This document shows, piece by piece, positions 31,790 to 44,739 of a stretch of 64,000 nucleotides of DNA (its first letter is position 1; every line of letters starts with the position of its first letter). The translations under genes were made by a program, and so were the position numbers. This stretch comes from Undaria pinnatifida (lineage: Eukaryota > Sar > Phaeophyceae > Laminariales > Alariaceae): the NCBI GenBank assembly GCA_012845835.1, contig JABAKD010000016.1:22986573-23050572 (forward strand), given 5' to 3'. The notes beneath the pieces are model-generated. The model saw only the letters and a list, made by a program, of their open reading frames with translations, did not search any database and was not told the DNA's origin.

Positions 31790-33050
31790 CAGGTCTTGGC
31801 AATACGTTCCTCACGAGGATTGATTGACAACACGCTGTTGACCCTCGTGCAAGCTACACTGTATTCTAAAGGGTATCGCCGACCTATGTCTTTAATGAGG
31901 ACACACACTCAGGCGTACGCGCGTTTCGGGGTATCACACACAGCTAACATGCATATGAGTTCCGACAAAATCTTGGACCTTTGCATAGCTTGCGTGTAGA
32001 TGAAACTTGGAATATATATCCTGGTTATCCTTCTACAACGGTAGTTGCTTGCGCTGCCGGAGTAGTAAGGGGGACCACCGGTGGCGGCAGCTCGCGCTCT
32101 TCTCGCTATCACGGGAGGTGAAGGAGATTTCAGCTTGCGCTGGATTAAGAATGCAGATGGACTTAGTTCATACACAACGTGTATGGAACAAATGGGAGTG
32201 TTACGATCTCGAGCGACTTCTTGCTCATCCGACGGAGGATGAAAACATGAATTATATATATCCTTGTATTTATGGAGGTCTCCTCCTCCGGTGATGTCGG
32301 CCTTGTGACCTAAACGTCTTGAACGCCGCCCTCCCACCCTTTTCTTTCTTCTTCGTTCTTTCTTGCTCAAATGCCCCATTTGATATCGAAATCCGACAAA
32401 GTAAAAAACACTTCCACGCCCTGAACATTACGTCATTATCGTTTACTCGCCGTCCATGTCGCTGCTGCAATTCCTACCCCTCTGCCGCCCCCAACGCCTC
32501 CTCCTTGCCCACCATCCGCACCAGCGCCTAGGCATATCAACACGCGTATAGCAAACCCTTACATCTATGTGACCTTAAGCCCCCCTCCCCCGGGCTGCCC
32601 CCCCCCCAACCTTTTTCCTCCTCACCCCCACAAAAAGAATTTATAGTTTTCACGCACAAGTCAAGCTACCCAACCCGTCCGCCCCCACCTCTCCCCCCGC
32701 CACCCGTTTGATCAAAATCAGGCCTTCACGTCCTCAAAAACTCCGCCCTTCTCTCACCGGATATTCGACTTACAGTATTCACTTGATAAACAGATGCGTT
32801 TCCTTCCACAACTGTCAGATTTTGTCCCCCTCAGAAACGCGTTCTAGAGTTTCCGCGGACAGACTGCCTAACATTACCCTGTTGACCCTGATAGCTACAT
32901 AGTAGTTGCGATGGGAGTCGCCGACCTAAAATCATACTGAGGACACACAACCCGTAATACGCGCGATCGGAGTATCACACATAGCTTGCGGAGATGAGTT
33001 TCGATTTCATATTCGATCTCACAGCTGGAGTGTATTACATTTTTTTTAAT
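31790..33050 (-). repeat. Family X repeat block, C-rich orientation
   Basis: The block holds the reverse complement of the X end sequence (about 33,045-32,700 and again near 31,990-31,800) and C-rich tracts at about 32,320-32,720. It matches 36,935-39,705 in reverse. No coding capacity is seen. Confidence 0.7.
31995..32265 (-). repeat. Family Y repeat copy (diverged)
   Basis: Shared features with the other Y copies are cgctgccgg(g/a)gtagtaa, a Ser/Arg-coding-like purine stretch and a tccg(c/a)cggagg hairpin-like phrase. It is nested in the X block. Confidence 0.5.
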
Positions 33051-33059
33051 ATAGCTGCG

Positions 33060-33245
33060 GCCTGGTGGCAGATATCACCAACTTGGTGGAGACATGAATT
33101 GCGTCATCTGTGATATATGCGTGTACCACGTTCGTAGGTTGTTTGTGTTTTCCCTGCGGTGTTCCTCATCTCCAGAGTGACTGGAACCTGTCCTGTGTCC
33201 ACGGACTTGATTATGCAATTTAATGTGACAACAACAACTATTATA
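33060..33245 (+). repeat. Family Z end fragment, direct to copy 1
   Basis: This segment matches 225-370 (gacatgaattgcgt, tgtttgtgttt, gacttgattatgc) and sits directly next to an X end. Confidence 0.7.
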
Positions 33246-34017
33246 GTAGTAATCACTAGCTACCAGATTACGCATGTTTCTAAAGTTCCGTACCAGGTAC
33301 AAAATTCACCCTTGCATCCTAACTTCGAATATACGTCCAACCGCCATCATAGTATTTAAGTACCCCATTTGAGGGGACACCAAATACTCCGTTTTCCGGT
33401 TCCACAGCAAAACCAACCATCATTCCCCCCCCTATTTAATCATCCAAGCAGCAGTTTTATGCTTACAACAAGCTACTGGGGATAAACATGCAGCAAGGAG
33501 CGGCCAACTACATGAAAACATGATGGGGCGGACCGGGCCGACGGCTCGGCTGGGCCCAACCACCCGGTCGCCCAGGTGGCGTATCAGGTTATCCTCGAGC
33601 CTGGTATAGAACAGCTGCGTGAGTTCGAGCCCCTCCGAGTCCATACTCGTACAAATTAGTTGGGGCTTTTTCTTGTGGACAAATTGACTTGCGGAAAGCG
33701 CGAGAGCGTGAGTTAGCAACACTCGATGAAAAATCGACGAACAGTGGGATCGCTGAACCCTGCGTGCGACAAAAATTGAAGGGATGACACCTGTGACCAC
33801 GGCTTGTCCAGAAGCTGGAAAGCAGAAGTGTAAACAAAAAAAAAAAACTGGGCCGGCTCTAAAAGCGTCGGTCAATGATAAAATCTGGATAATTCTGAGT
33901 TCAGAAATAATCGAGGCCAGAAATGAGCGGATTTGCTGATTTCAGAGCCCAGAATCAACAGCGCTTCAAATTTCTCAAGACTGGGATTACTCGACTCATG
34001 CATACTGTTGTTGTTTT

Positions 34018-34233
<216 letters not shown>

Positions 34234-34449
34234 CTTTTTCAAATCATCAGCTCTTGTGAAAAAATAGTCCGTGGTCACACACAAGTATTGAAGCCTTAAG
34301 AAGATTCTATATACCAAATTGAATCAAATCCACCCGGTATTTACAACGTTTTCTCGTTTAAAACGCACAATACCAAGAAGGCGCACAAGTGAAAATCTTG
34401 AATGTGCAAACTATACTCACATCGCCGCGGGTATCCAATCAAGTACAGG

Positions 34450-34850
34450 AAGTATTATGTCGAGATATTAGTGGGGTATTAGTCCGTTTGACTAAACTTG
34501 CCGAAAGGTAACCGATAGCTTACTCAAACTAAGCTATGTAAGACTTTTTCCCCCTAAAACGGCGGGATAGCAGGTCGGCCGGATATGCGGGCGGACCTGC
34601 CAATTATCCAAGCCGTCTCATTTGCTGGGTTTACCGGGGAGAGTTTTTTTTCAAGTTCGACATGAGGAGAGTCTGAGAAAGTTTTTTCATAGGTGGACGT
34701 GGGATTTAAACCCGCGACCCCAAAAACCCATGGTCTGTCGACGACTCCATTTGTTATGTTTTTAGTGGGGTATTATTAGTAGTCCGTTTGACCACTTCCC
34801 GAAGGTTATCCAATAGCTTACCTAAACTAAGCCTTATAATGATAGAGTTC
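34450..34850 (+). repeat. Imperfect direct repeat of about 80 bp, two copies
   Basis: The phrase gtggggtattag(tag)tccgtttgac...accgatagctta(c)ctcaaactaagc occurs at about 34,469-34,545 and about 34,766-34,835. Between them, on the minus strand near 34,696-34,710, is a tRNA T-arm-like phrase (gcgggtttaaatccc). Confidence 0.6.
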
Positions 34851-35029
34851 CGGGGACCAACGCCCGAATGGGTAGGGTGGATCGTAACCGGACCAAGTCC
34901 GGCGGAAGGCTGTTTTCTCATGGCCAGGGGTTTTGTTAGTGAGTGAGTTTATGCAAGTCCCACACTACCCGGAAATACGACATTCCGGCTGGCTATCTCC
35001 ACCGAAGCTGACCCTCAGGGGACAAACCG

Positions 35030-35280
35030 GGTTGATATACAGACGCACCCGTATACAACGGAAGCTTTCGCTGCCGGGGTAGTAACGAGGACGGCTGATA
35101 AGGACAACTCACGCTATCGCTATAGTGGGACCCGAAGGATGCGCCAGCTAGCGTTGAGTTGGGAAAGCAACTGAGTTAATTCGACACACGACGCGTATGA
35201 GTAAACGTGGAAGTGTGGTGAGCTTAAGCTTTTTTTATCCTCGTTCGCCGGAGGATAAAAAGGGGGGAAAAAAAATAGTT
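35030..35280 (-). repeat. Family Y repeat copy
   Basis: This is the reverse complement of 48,045-48,240. Shared phrases include gctagc...gttgagttg, actgagtt, acacacgacg and the tccgccggagga end. It abuts Z copy 2. Confidence 0.75.
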
Positions 35281-35384
35281 CCCCCGTTCTCACAACTAAC
35301 CAACTCGCGGCTAAAAACTACAGTGGTTGGGCTGTCTGCACCGTACGAACCGCACATTAATCGTAAACACAGACGACCGCGCCT

Positions 35385-36900
35385 CCTGTCTGGAGTGCTG
35401 TCCGATTGACGACCTCAAGGCGTGGAGTGAAACAAGAGCAATCGAACTATAAACCACAATATAATAATCAACGATCGCCCCGCCTTCCCGAGGTTTTTGA
35501 CAGGTGCAGCGAAGACACAACGCCCGTGCCTGAAAAATGACAAATGCGGGGGGTCGTTCCTGATGAAGGATATAAAACTCGTCTACAAACTTACAAGAAT
35601 CAGTGACGCAAGTAACATGTGTGCCTCGTGAAAAAACCCTGAGAAAAAGACGATCGTTACTCTCATGATGATGGTGTACGTGCGGGTCGTGGATCTCCGC
35701 GTGCCATCCTCCTACTGTGGTTTTCCATGGTCGCCTCATCCCCTTAGCTCACTCGTCGTGCTCCTTCGCACTTTCTCTCGTTGACACTCAATTCTAATCG
35801 CTTCCCCTTCTCCCCCGTCCCCAAAAATCAAAATGCTTTACGCTGCTTGCGGTCCTGTTCCGAAAAACAAAAATTTTGTTTAGGGAGAGTTCAATCCGTC
35901 TCTTCCTCGCCCGTCGACGGCTAGACGCCCTCCTCCTTTGTCGTCGAGTCCAGCCTCCTGCAGGCGCAGTTTCTCCACGCAAACCAATACTGCGCTGTCG
36001 CGCGGCTCGTGGTGGGGCCTGCCTCCGCGCACGAGCATCCCGATTAAGCATCGCTGCTCCGCCGCTTCTGCCGAATAAGATGCGCAAATAGTAGGTGACC
36101 ATGCCCAACACACCACATACGACCCAACTCTACTGCCACGAATAAGGCTCGCGGCCACAAGCAGCAGCAAGACAGTATCACCCCTCGACGGTGAGCCCGG
36201 CCTAACACCCGCTGGAAAGACCGCCCCCCCTACTCGCTACAAGCCTGCTAGGGCATGCTTCGCAGCATGCCTTGCCAAGGCGGCGAGGGGAAAGGAGGTA
36301 GTACCTTGTGCCAAGGATCACTGGTCACCACTGCCTATACTGTCGCTGGTATGATACGTGTCTGCTGTACACGTCACCCATCACCCACAATAAAGAATTA
36401 CAAACACACGTATGACCGCATAACGCGCTTGTTTTGTGCGAAACAGAGCTTCGTCTCACACAAACGCAACAGCAGCAGCACCACCACCATCAAAACCGCA
36501 ACAGACACCCCACACCAGCAACACAGCAGCAGCACAGCAGCAGCACAGCAGCAGCACGGCAGCAGAGGCGGTGGTGACCTAACCATGCCGGCGACAACGT
36601 ACGTGCTAGATGTCAAAAATAAAGGACAAAGGTAAATCAGGAGCTATCAATAAAAATTACACTACTTTTCAAAATCAGAAGGCAAAGACCAATAGACGCC
36701 CCCTATTATTTCTGATGCAGTAATTCTTGAGCCTCAAAACTACAAAAATAATCGCCCGAAAAAATTGCTCAAAATTTTCCATGATAGTAGGTATTTTTGT
36801 GTTAGTTCCATCTATTTAAAAAAAAATCGTAGTGTAGGACCCCGCATTCTATTCTATTCTAGCCGTCTGTCGTATACCTGCATTAAACAGGTAACAATAT
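35385..36900 (-). repeat. Family Z repeat, copy 2 (inverted), first part
   Basis: This is the reverse complement of about 415-1,932. It is interrupted at about 36,900 by an X block and resumes at 39,735. The hairpin at 36,252-36,271 is conserved. Confidence 0.85.
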
Positions 36901-36929
36901 ACGTCCTTGAAAACTAGTTTTAGAGTATG

Positions 36930-38770
36930 ACAAAAAATGAAAATACGCTCCAGCTGTGAGATCGAAGATATCGCGAAACTCATCTTTGCAAGCTGTGTGT
37001 GATACTCCGATCGCGCGCGTATTACGAGTTGTGTGTCTTCATAAATCGGCGACTCCCCTTACACTACACTGCTGGAGCTATCAGCGTCAACAGGGTGATT
37101 TAAGTCAGTCTGTGCGCGGGAACTATAAAAGCCGTTTCTGAGGGGGACAAAATCTGACAGCTGTGGAGTGAAATGTTACCTAATATCAAGTGAATCCTTG
37201 AAGTCGAATAACCGGTGAGGGGGGGGGGTGGAGTTTTGAAGGACGTGGGGGCCTGGTTTTGATCAAAAGCGAGCAGGGTTGGGGGTTGGGGGTCGGGGGG
37301 GGATGAGGGGGGGAAGGGGGCGGACGGGCGGACATTGTGTGCGTGTAAGCTATAAATCTATTCAAGGGGATAAATCTGACGGATTAGGGGAAAAAATATA
37401 AATATATGAAAAAAAAAAAAAAATGCCCCAGTTTATCATGGGGTGGGGGTGGGGGCAGGGGTCGGGCGTGTGGGGCAGCTCAATCTGTGCGTGCAAACTT
37501 TCATATATTTTGAGGGGATAAATGTGACAGTTTTGGAAAAAACGCATCAGTTCATCATGTATTTCCTAGGGTAAGTCGTACAATCAGTGAGTAGAGAGAG
37601 GGCGGAGTGTTCAAGGGGGTGGGGTTGGGATGGGTTGAGGGGGTTTGGGGAAGCCGGGGGTTGGGGGAGGGGGCGGGGGGGGGTGAAAGGGTTTTAGGTG
37701 AGGGGTTTGTTATACGTGTGGTACTAGGCCTAGGCGATTGTGCGGGTGGCGGGGAAGAAGGGGGCGTTCGGGGCGGGGGGGGGTGGGGAAGCAGCGGCAT
37801 GGATGGCTTTCGAAAGATAATGAGGTGATATCCAGTGCGTGAAGTGTTTTTTAATATGTCGGATTTCGATATTAGGTTTGGCGTTCGAGCATGGGAGAGC
37901 AAAAAGGGGGGGGGACGGGGACGGGGGGGGGGGTTATAGAGGTTTAAGTCACAAATAATATTTAAGTACACTTCGGCCGTGAGATCAATGGAATGTATGG
38001 GCTTGTTGTACGCGTGTTGTTAGGTCTGGGCGATCGTGCGGGTGGTTGGAAAAGAGGGGGCGTTGGAGAGGGGTTTCTTACTCTGGCCGATTTCGATTGG
38101 GAGTGGGGCGTTTGGACAAACTAGGCGGAAGGAGGAGGGGGTGAGGGGGGGGGGAGGGGGGGGGACGGGGGGAAGGGTTTTTTTTTTTTTTCAACAAGAG
38201 GGGTCAAGGGAGGGGTACAGGAGAGGGGGGGCCAGGGGGCGGGTCATTTCAATATGTGCGCATAACTAAAACTCCTCAAAGGGGACAAACCTGGCGATTG
38301 AAGCAATAAGACATCCCTTTATATCATCTGCCTGATCAAGTTTACTATTCTAGAAGGTTTGATGTTAGATGCAGTATGCAACGTAGTGTTTAGGTGTACC
38401 TGGTAGTAAATACCGTGTTAAATCTTCTTAATTTGTTGCTGTATGATACATGGATCGAAAGATAGAATATTTCAATATACAAAATGAAGTAAAGTCCAGC
38501 TGTGAGATCGAATATTTCGTCAAAACGTATCTTTGCAAGCTGTGTTATGCGTATTACATATTCTATAGATTATTTGTAGTTACCATTATTTTCTGGCTCT
38601 GCTGATGATAAGAAAGAGGTACGTATTGACAGATACGACAGGCGAGGTGATGTGGTCATGCACTACAGTGTTTGTCACCATCATCATACAGCAGTTACCA
38701 TTTTTTTCTGACATCGCTAATTTTACGGAAAAGATACGTATTGCCAAAAACATGCGAGGTGATGTAAAAA
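36930..38770 (+). repeat. Family X repeat block, G-rich orientation, unit 1
   Basis: The unit begins with an end sequence (gctccagctgtgagatcgaa) followed by a stretch conserved in all X copies (gcaagctgtgtgtgatactcc). Long G-rich tracts follow at about 37,210-37,320, 37,610-37,790 and 38,130-38,180. A second, partial unit starts about 1.84 kb later. No protein is seen. Confidence 0.75.
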
Positions 38771-39705
38771 TTGAAAATTCGCTCTAGGTGTGAGATCGAA
38801 AATTTGGTCGAATCTTATCGTTGCAAGCTGTGTGTGATGCTCCGATCGCGCGTTTTACGATATGTGTGTCCTCATTAAAGATATAGGTCGTCGACTCCAC
38901 TTACAAATACAGTGTAGCTATCACGGTCAACAGGGTGATTTTAGGCAGTCTGTGCGCGGAAACTAAAAAAAAACCGTTTCTGAGGAGGACAAAATCTGAC
39001 AGCTGTGAAGGGAAATGTATCCTTTTATCAAGTGAATCCTTCAAGTCAAATAACCGGTGAGGGGGTGGGGGAGTTTTGCAGGACGTGAGGGCCTGGTTTT
39101 GATCAAAAGCGAGCAGGGTTAGAGAGGGGGGGGGGGGGGGGGGGGGGAAGAGGGGGGGCGGACGGGCGGGCAATTGGTCCGTGTAATCTAAAAAATATTT
39201 TCAAGGGGATAAATCTGACTGTTTTTGGAAAAAAAAAAAAGAAGTATAACTGAATTATAATTCCCACCAGTTTATCATGGGTGGAGGGGGGGTTGGGGCA
39301 GCGGTCTGACGTGTGGGGCAGCTCAATCTGGGCGTGAAAAGTATTTTTAGGGGATAAATGTGACGGTTTTGGAAAGAACGCCTCAGTTTATTATGTATAT
39401 CCGGGGGTAAGTCGTTCAATCATTGAGTAGAGAGAGGGCGGAGTGTTCAAGGGGGTGGGGTTGGGATGGGTTGGGGGGGGGTTGGGAAGGTGAGGGGTGG
39501 GGGAGGGGGCGGAGGGGCAGGGGGGGGGGGGGGGGGGAGGTGGGCGGTGGGGGGGGGGAAGGAAGGGATTTAGGGGAGCGGTTTGTTATACGTGTGGTGC
39601 TAGGTCTAGGCGATGGTTCGGGTAGTGGGGAAGAAGGCGGCGTTCGGGGCGGGGGGGGGAGTGGGGGCAGCGGCATGGATGGCTCTCGGAAGATAATGAG
39701 GTGAT
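38770..39705 (+). repeat. Family X repeat block, unit 2 (partial)
   Basis: This repeats 36,935-37,830 with about 1,835-1,840 bp offset. It includes a 22-base G run at 39,126-39,147 and dense G tracts at 39,470-39,560. It ends against the resumed Z copy 2. Confidence 0.75.
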
Positions 39706-39734
39706 ATCCAATGTATATATTCTGGTAAAAATGT

Positions 39735-40115
39735 CAATTGATATTTTTGCAGAGTTGTTGGTGCTCTCACACTAACTCGCGTAATCAAGTCTGTGGTCAC
39801 ATGACAGGCTCCAGTTACTCTGGAGCTGAGGAATACCCCGAAGAGAAAAACAAGCAACCCAAGTTACACGGATATATCTCAGCTGACGTAATTCATGCCT
39901 CCACCAGAATTTTTGTTTAGGTGAAATCGAAAGTCAGTCTTCGATGTGCAAGGTCCAAACCGGTGCCTTCGTCTCATTACTCGCGCCTGGAAAAACCGAC
40001 TATACCGCTTGCCACCCCAGAAAGCCTACCAGTAAAAATTTACACCTGGAATATATCACTACGCATACGCTCGACAGATGCTGGTCAGTTAGAAAAAAAA
40101 AAAAAACCAATAAGA
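39735..40115 (-). repeat. Family Z repeat, copy 2 (inverted), outer part
   Basis: This is the reverse complement of about 5-400. It contains the phrases cctggaatatatcactacgc and ggtccaaaccggtgc. It ends in an A-rich stretch followed by a purine tract. Confidence 0.85.
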
Positions 40116-40270
40116 GGAAGGGAATGAAAGAAAAAAAAAAAGAAAAGAAAGCGAGACAAGAAAACAAAAGAGGAAAGGAAAGAAAAGAAAAGAAAAGAAA
40201 AGCAAATAAAGGCAAGACATGAGAATAAAAGAAAAGCAAGAAAAGGCAAGACAACAAGACGCAATAAAGG
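40085..40270 (+). repeat. Purine-only low-complexity tract
   Basis: A- and G-rich sequence with a clear (AAAAG)n section near 40,140-40,200. It has no coding meaning. Confidence 0.9.
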
Positions 40271-40530
40271 AAAAGGGAAAAATGAATTGTTAAACTAGCA
40301 GACCATAGAAACTGACTAAACACGGCATAGGGCATAGGGCTTATTATGGAGGGCATCAAGTGCATCATCAACGGCACTGGGGAGAGAACGCAACATTCTG
40401 AAGAAGTCAGGCCAGTCTTACGGTAAAATAACAAAGTTTATATCTTGCGAAGGCCATTGGAAAACCTAAAATATACAAGACGATGACGGCCAAACCCAGA
40501 CTTCAGTCTCTTGGGAATGACGTCACCCCT

Positions 40531-40551
40531 CCCCCCCCCCCCCCCCCCCCC
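40531..40551 (+). repeat. C21 homopolymer
   Basis: An uninterrupted run of C. Its length may be affected by sequencing. Confidence 0.9.
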
Positions 40552-40559
40552 TTTCCCTT

Positions 40560-41630
40560 CTTCCATACCTCTTTTTTAGTATACAGCAATGAGTGGTTAT
40601 GCAATTCCAACGGAGATTACCAGATACTGCAATGCGCATGCACACTCACCGTACATATTACAAGTACGGCAAACACGCGTCATGAACGCATTGCAACGTG
40701 TGAAAGAGTCGTGGTGCCGGATGAGTGAGAGGAAAGGAACGGAGGGGTGTCAGCCTCGCTTGGAAAGAGCACCGGTTCTTCTGATTTAAAGATTCCTCAT
40801 TATTGGCATTGAGCTATGAGAAGATCGAGGAGACAAGAAAGGAGAAGGAGGAGGGGGAGGAGGAGTGAGAGCACGAGGGTGGCGTGAAGCTCACAGAGTT
40901 CGCTTCACCCCAGCGTTGCTGCTGAGCTCTCTTCTGGAACTCTACCTAAAGAACGTACACGAAACGTTTTCGTAGACGTTCTATATTTCCATGAGAGCCC
41001 AACGCGCTTAATTCTTTCTATATTGTCCAGAGGAACGTTCCATTACCGAGAGCGCTATTGTGGTATAAGCTTGCTTGATTCTACGGGTTTCCTGTCCACT
41101 AAGAATATTCCGCTTAGGAGAATCTTCTTGTGGTCCAACAGACCGTGACTCTGCGGACTATCATATCGAATCTTTGGTCAGCTGAAGTGACACCCTATTA
41201 CACTAGCCCACCCTGACTAGTCGTATATGCAGACCATCTTGCAATCATATAGCGTCATCAAAACATACATAATTGTGAAGGGGATCGAAGACGCGGCTAT
41301 TCGAAACAATCGCAGCCATCGCTGCTTGGTTGGCGCGCTTGCTGGTATGTTGTGTGTGAGGCAGCACCAGTGGGACCATGTGACGACAGCGAAGCAGTGG
41401 TTAAAATTGAAAAATGCGGCTCTAAAAAGAAAATAAAAACAACGGTTTCACCTTCTCCAAATCCAGTACCATATGGTGTCGTGAAGTTTCTAAAACCTGG
41501 AACTTGCTCTGTAGCAAAGACGCGTGGTTGTGCATACGCGCGCTGATTGGCCGATTCCCACAATGTTTTCAGTAACATTGAGATCCTAGTGGTTCGAATT
41601 TTATAACTGGAACACGGAATGTTAGTTTGA
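40560..41630. other. No gene recognised
   Basis: Short ORFs on both strands show no family signal. Confidence 0.5.
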
Positions 41631-41639
41631 CAGCTGGCC

Positions 41640-41945
41640 CAGCTCGTCTGTTAAATATGCGGTAAACCACACTACCAGCTTATTAAGTAAGGTATTCCGT
41701 AAATACCGTCTGCGTGATCCCCTGCAAACCCATGACAAGTGGAGTATGATTAACGACGTAACGACATGAAGCGCGTCTACACGAAGTGTTCCTTTTAAAA
41801 CACGAACGATTCGCATTTCTCCCTTTCCTTCTCAATGGCGGTGACATTGCATGAATAACTACATCACCTGTCCTGTTGTATTCATCAATATGTATATCTT
41901 CCGTATAATTAGCGACGTCAAAAAATAATGGCAACTACATGATTG
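41640..41945 (-). repeat. Family X internal segment, inverted
   Basis: The phrase cgtataattagcgacgtcaaaaaa near 41,905 is the reverse complement of a segment near 38,705-38,730, with similar flanks on both sides (acatcacct and atggcaact). Confidence 0.6.
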
Positions 41946-42189
41946 TACCTCTCGATTGAATTATTTTATCTTTGGATTTATCAACAACATTTTTTTCAAC
42001 GATTTCAATACGTTGTTTACTACACCTAAACAATGGGTTGCATACTACATGTATCAAACCTTCTACAATACTAAACATTATCAGGCGAATGATATAAAGG
42101 GGTGCCTTTTTGTTACAACCGTCATATTGGCCCTCCTCAAGGGTTTACACTTCCCGCATAAAAAATTGAAATGACCTCCCCCCACCCAC

Positions 42190-43535
42190 CCCCCCCCGAT
42201 CCCTCTTGTTCAACCGCCCCACATTAAATCAACATCTTCCAGAGTAGTATACACTACCAGCCAGCTGATATATTCCTGCTATATTTTTAGCCGCCCATGC
42301 CGTAGCACCAACTCATCTCCGCCCTCCTCCCCGCCGCCCCCCTTTTTGTTCCCTGCCCAGTTTGTTCAAACGCCCCACTTACACACGAAATCGGCCAGAG
42401 TATTGAACACTTTTACGTTGTTATCTATATACTTCTCCATGACGTAGCTTTCTTTCATTACCCCCCCTTTCCTGCCCCCGACGTCCCCTTCTCCCCCACG
42501 CCCCGCACTATCGCCTAGACCTAGCTCTGCGCGTATAGCAAGCCCCTATATATAGTACTAATACGCGTGATCGGCGCATCACACACAATGTTGCCAAGAT
42601 GCGTTTCAACGAAGTCTTTGATATCAAACCAGGAGTGTATTTTCATATTATATGTTACCTAAACCTCTTCAAACCCCCCCCCCCCCCCGCCCCCCTTTTT
42701 TCGTTTTTCTTTTTCCCTCGCTCTCTCTTTCTCAAGCGCCCTATCAAACATCGAAATCTGCAACAGTATAAAACACTCCCACACGCTGGATATCACCTCA
42801 TTATCTTTTTAGAGGCTCCATCCATGCCGATGCTGCAATTAACCTCCTCACCCACCCAACGACCCTTTCTTCCCCACCATCTACACCATCGCCTAGACTA
42901 AGCACCACGTTTATGGCAAACCCCTACATCCATGCGACCTATCGGCGTTGATAAAAATCCGGTTCCCTCCTTCCTTCTCCCTCTCCCCCCCCCCCACCCC
43001 CTCGAACGCTCCACCCTCTCTCTTCACTGGTTGTACGACTTACAAGATATACATACCAAATTGGTGCATTCTTTTTTAAACCGTCTGGTTTATCACCTCA
43101 AAGTATTTAAAGTTTTCACACAGATATTGAGCTTTCCCGCCCGTCCCGCTCTTCTCTTTCCCCCCCGCTCCCCCTTGACCAAGCCCAGGCTCCCACGTCC
43201 TTAACAACTTCACCCTTCCCTCACTGGTTTTTCGATTTACAGGGTTCACTTGATAAACAGATGCATCTCCCACCACAGCTGTAAGATTTTTTCCCCTTCA
43301 CAGACAGGTTGTATAGTTTCCGCGCACTGACTGACTTACATCACCCTGTTGACACTGATAGCTGCGCGGTAGTTGCAAGAGACGTCTCCGACCTATATCC
43401 TAACGAGGGCAGACAACCCGTAATATGCTCGATCGAAGTATCACACACAACTTGCGAACATATGTTCCGACAAAATCTTCTTTTTCACAGCAGGAGTGTA
43501 TTTGTATTTTTTGTAATTTCAGGCAATGTAACTTC
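42190..43535 (-). repeat. Family X repeat block, C-rich orientation, second copy
   Basis: Reverse-complement X end sequences occur at about 43,400-43,510 and about 42,545-42,660, with C-rich tracts at about 42,175-42,210, 42,330-42,520, 42,675-42,720 and 42,975-43,020. The layout matches 31,790-33,050. Confidence 0.7.
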
Positions 43536-43574
43536 TAATCGGAGATCCTGTTTCGTTTTGTTCAAATGTCAGCC

Positions 43575-43930
43575 GGTCGCCCCTGTGGTCAAGTGGTTTT
43601 ACCCTCAAAACCTTCAAACGTTTGTTTGTCCTTGAGTTCGATTCCCACCATGATGATGAGATTTGCCTCGAGTTTCAAATATATGTGAAAAAACAAAGGG
43701 TATATACCGCTAAGAGCACTCAGCATCGTCGGTAGTAGTCGACGAAGGAAGAAAATGCCGCAGTCCTCTCGCGATGAAAACAAGAAAAAATAAGACACGT
43801 ATGTGCCAAAGTGGGGAGAGAGGAGGAGGCCCCGCTATGTGAGCCCGAATCTGAGTTGCCACTGGGAGAAAGCGCGAGAGAGAGGGGTGGGAGGATAAAA
43901 AATGGGATTAAGGAAAACAAATGTTGCAAA
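43575..43930 (+). repeat. tRNA-derived SINE, copy 1 (best head)
   Basis: An RNA polymerase III A box (TGGTCAAGTGG, 43,586-43,596) fits the consensus fully. A B box (GAGTTCGATTCCC, 43,634-43,646) follows at normal tRNA spacing. The body continues with a phrase shared with the other copies (gtcgacgaaggaagaa) and (actgggag...gggcgagag) related sequence. No tRNA acceptor pairing is seen, so it is a SINE head, not a tRNA gene. Confidence 0.75.
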
Positions 43931-44604
43931 GGTATGGTACTACTACCACACACAGCAGCCCTATCTTTTGACGAGATTGATTTATTCGTATGTGTTCATT
44001 TTTCTTTCGATAGATGACTTTTTTTTTGGTGCAGTTACTTAGTATGAGTAGTACAGCCTGAATGAAAAAACTCAAAAGTGTCTGCGCCTATTTTTTTTCT
44101 GAAGTTCACTTTCAGCCGGAAATGAAAAAATACTAAACATCGACCTTTCTTTCCCGCTATGCGCATAATCGAAACGATAAACTACTACCATCAGTGTAGA
44201 AATATATTTTAGTCTTTTAGGTAAAAAAGAAACACGGCACTGTCAGCAACCGTCATGGTAGAGACACTCCGAGTAATTTTTTGCAGGGGGGCACGTCCTA
44301 TTTTGACAACGTGACAGCATCCGCGAAGCAAGGACAGGAGACACACATATCCGGATCCGCGACGCTGATTTGCCATCCAGTCTTTCACCGGTGTTGCGCT
44401 AGGGGCGCTCGGCAGGTTTCCGGCTTTAGAAGAGCCATTTTCCCCCTTGGCGCAAAAGTATATTTAACTTAGTATAGGATTTGCCTTTGGCCTCTTGAAA
44501 GGATTCAAGCACGTATCAGCCCCAATATACAAGAAAATACCTCATTAGATCGATAGGCACGTTTCAGGCACATCCAGACACCTCAGGCATATACTGAGTA
44601 TATT

Positions 44605-44735
44605 AAAAAAATGAAAATACACTCCAGCTAGCTGTGAGATTGAAGATTTCGTCGAAACTCATCTTTGCAAGCTGTGTGTGATACTCCGATCGCGCGCATT
44701 ACATGTTGTGTGTCCTCATTCATATATGCCTATCC
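44605..44735 (+). repeat. Solo family X end
   Basis: The conserved X end (gagattgaagatttcgtcg, gcaagctgtgtgtgatactcc) stands alone here without G-rich sequence after it. Confidence 0.7.
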
Positions 44736-44739
44736 ATAT

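Noticed and set aside
38600-38640. Hammerhead ribozyme core (ctgatgat near 38,601)
   Set aside because: The required second core strand and helices are absent.
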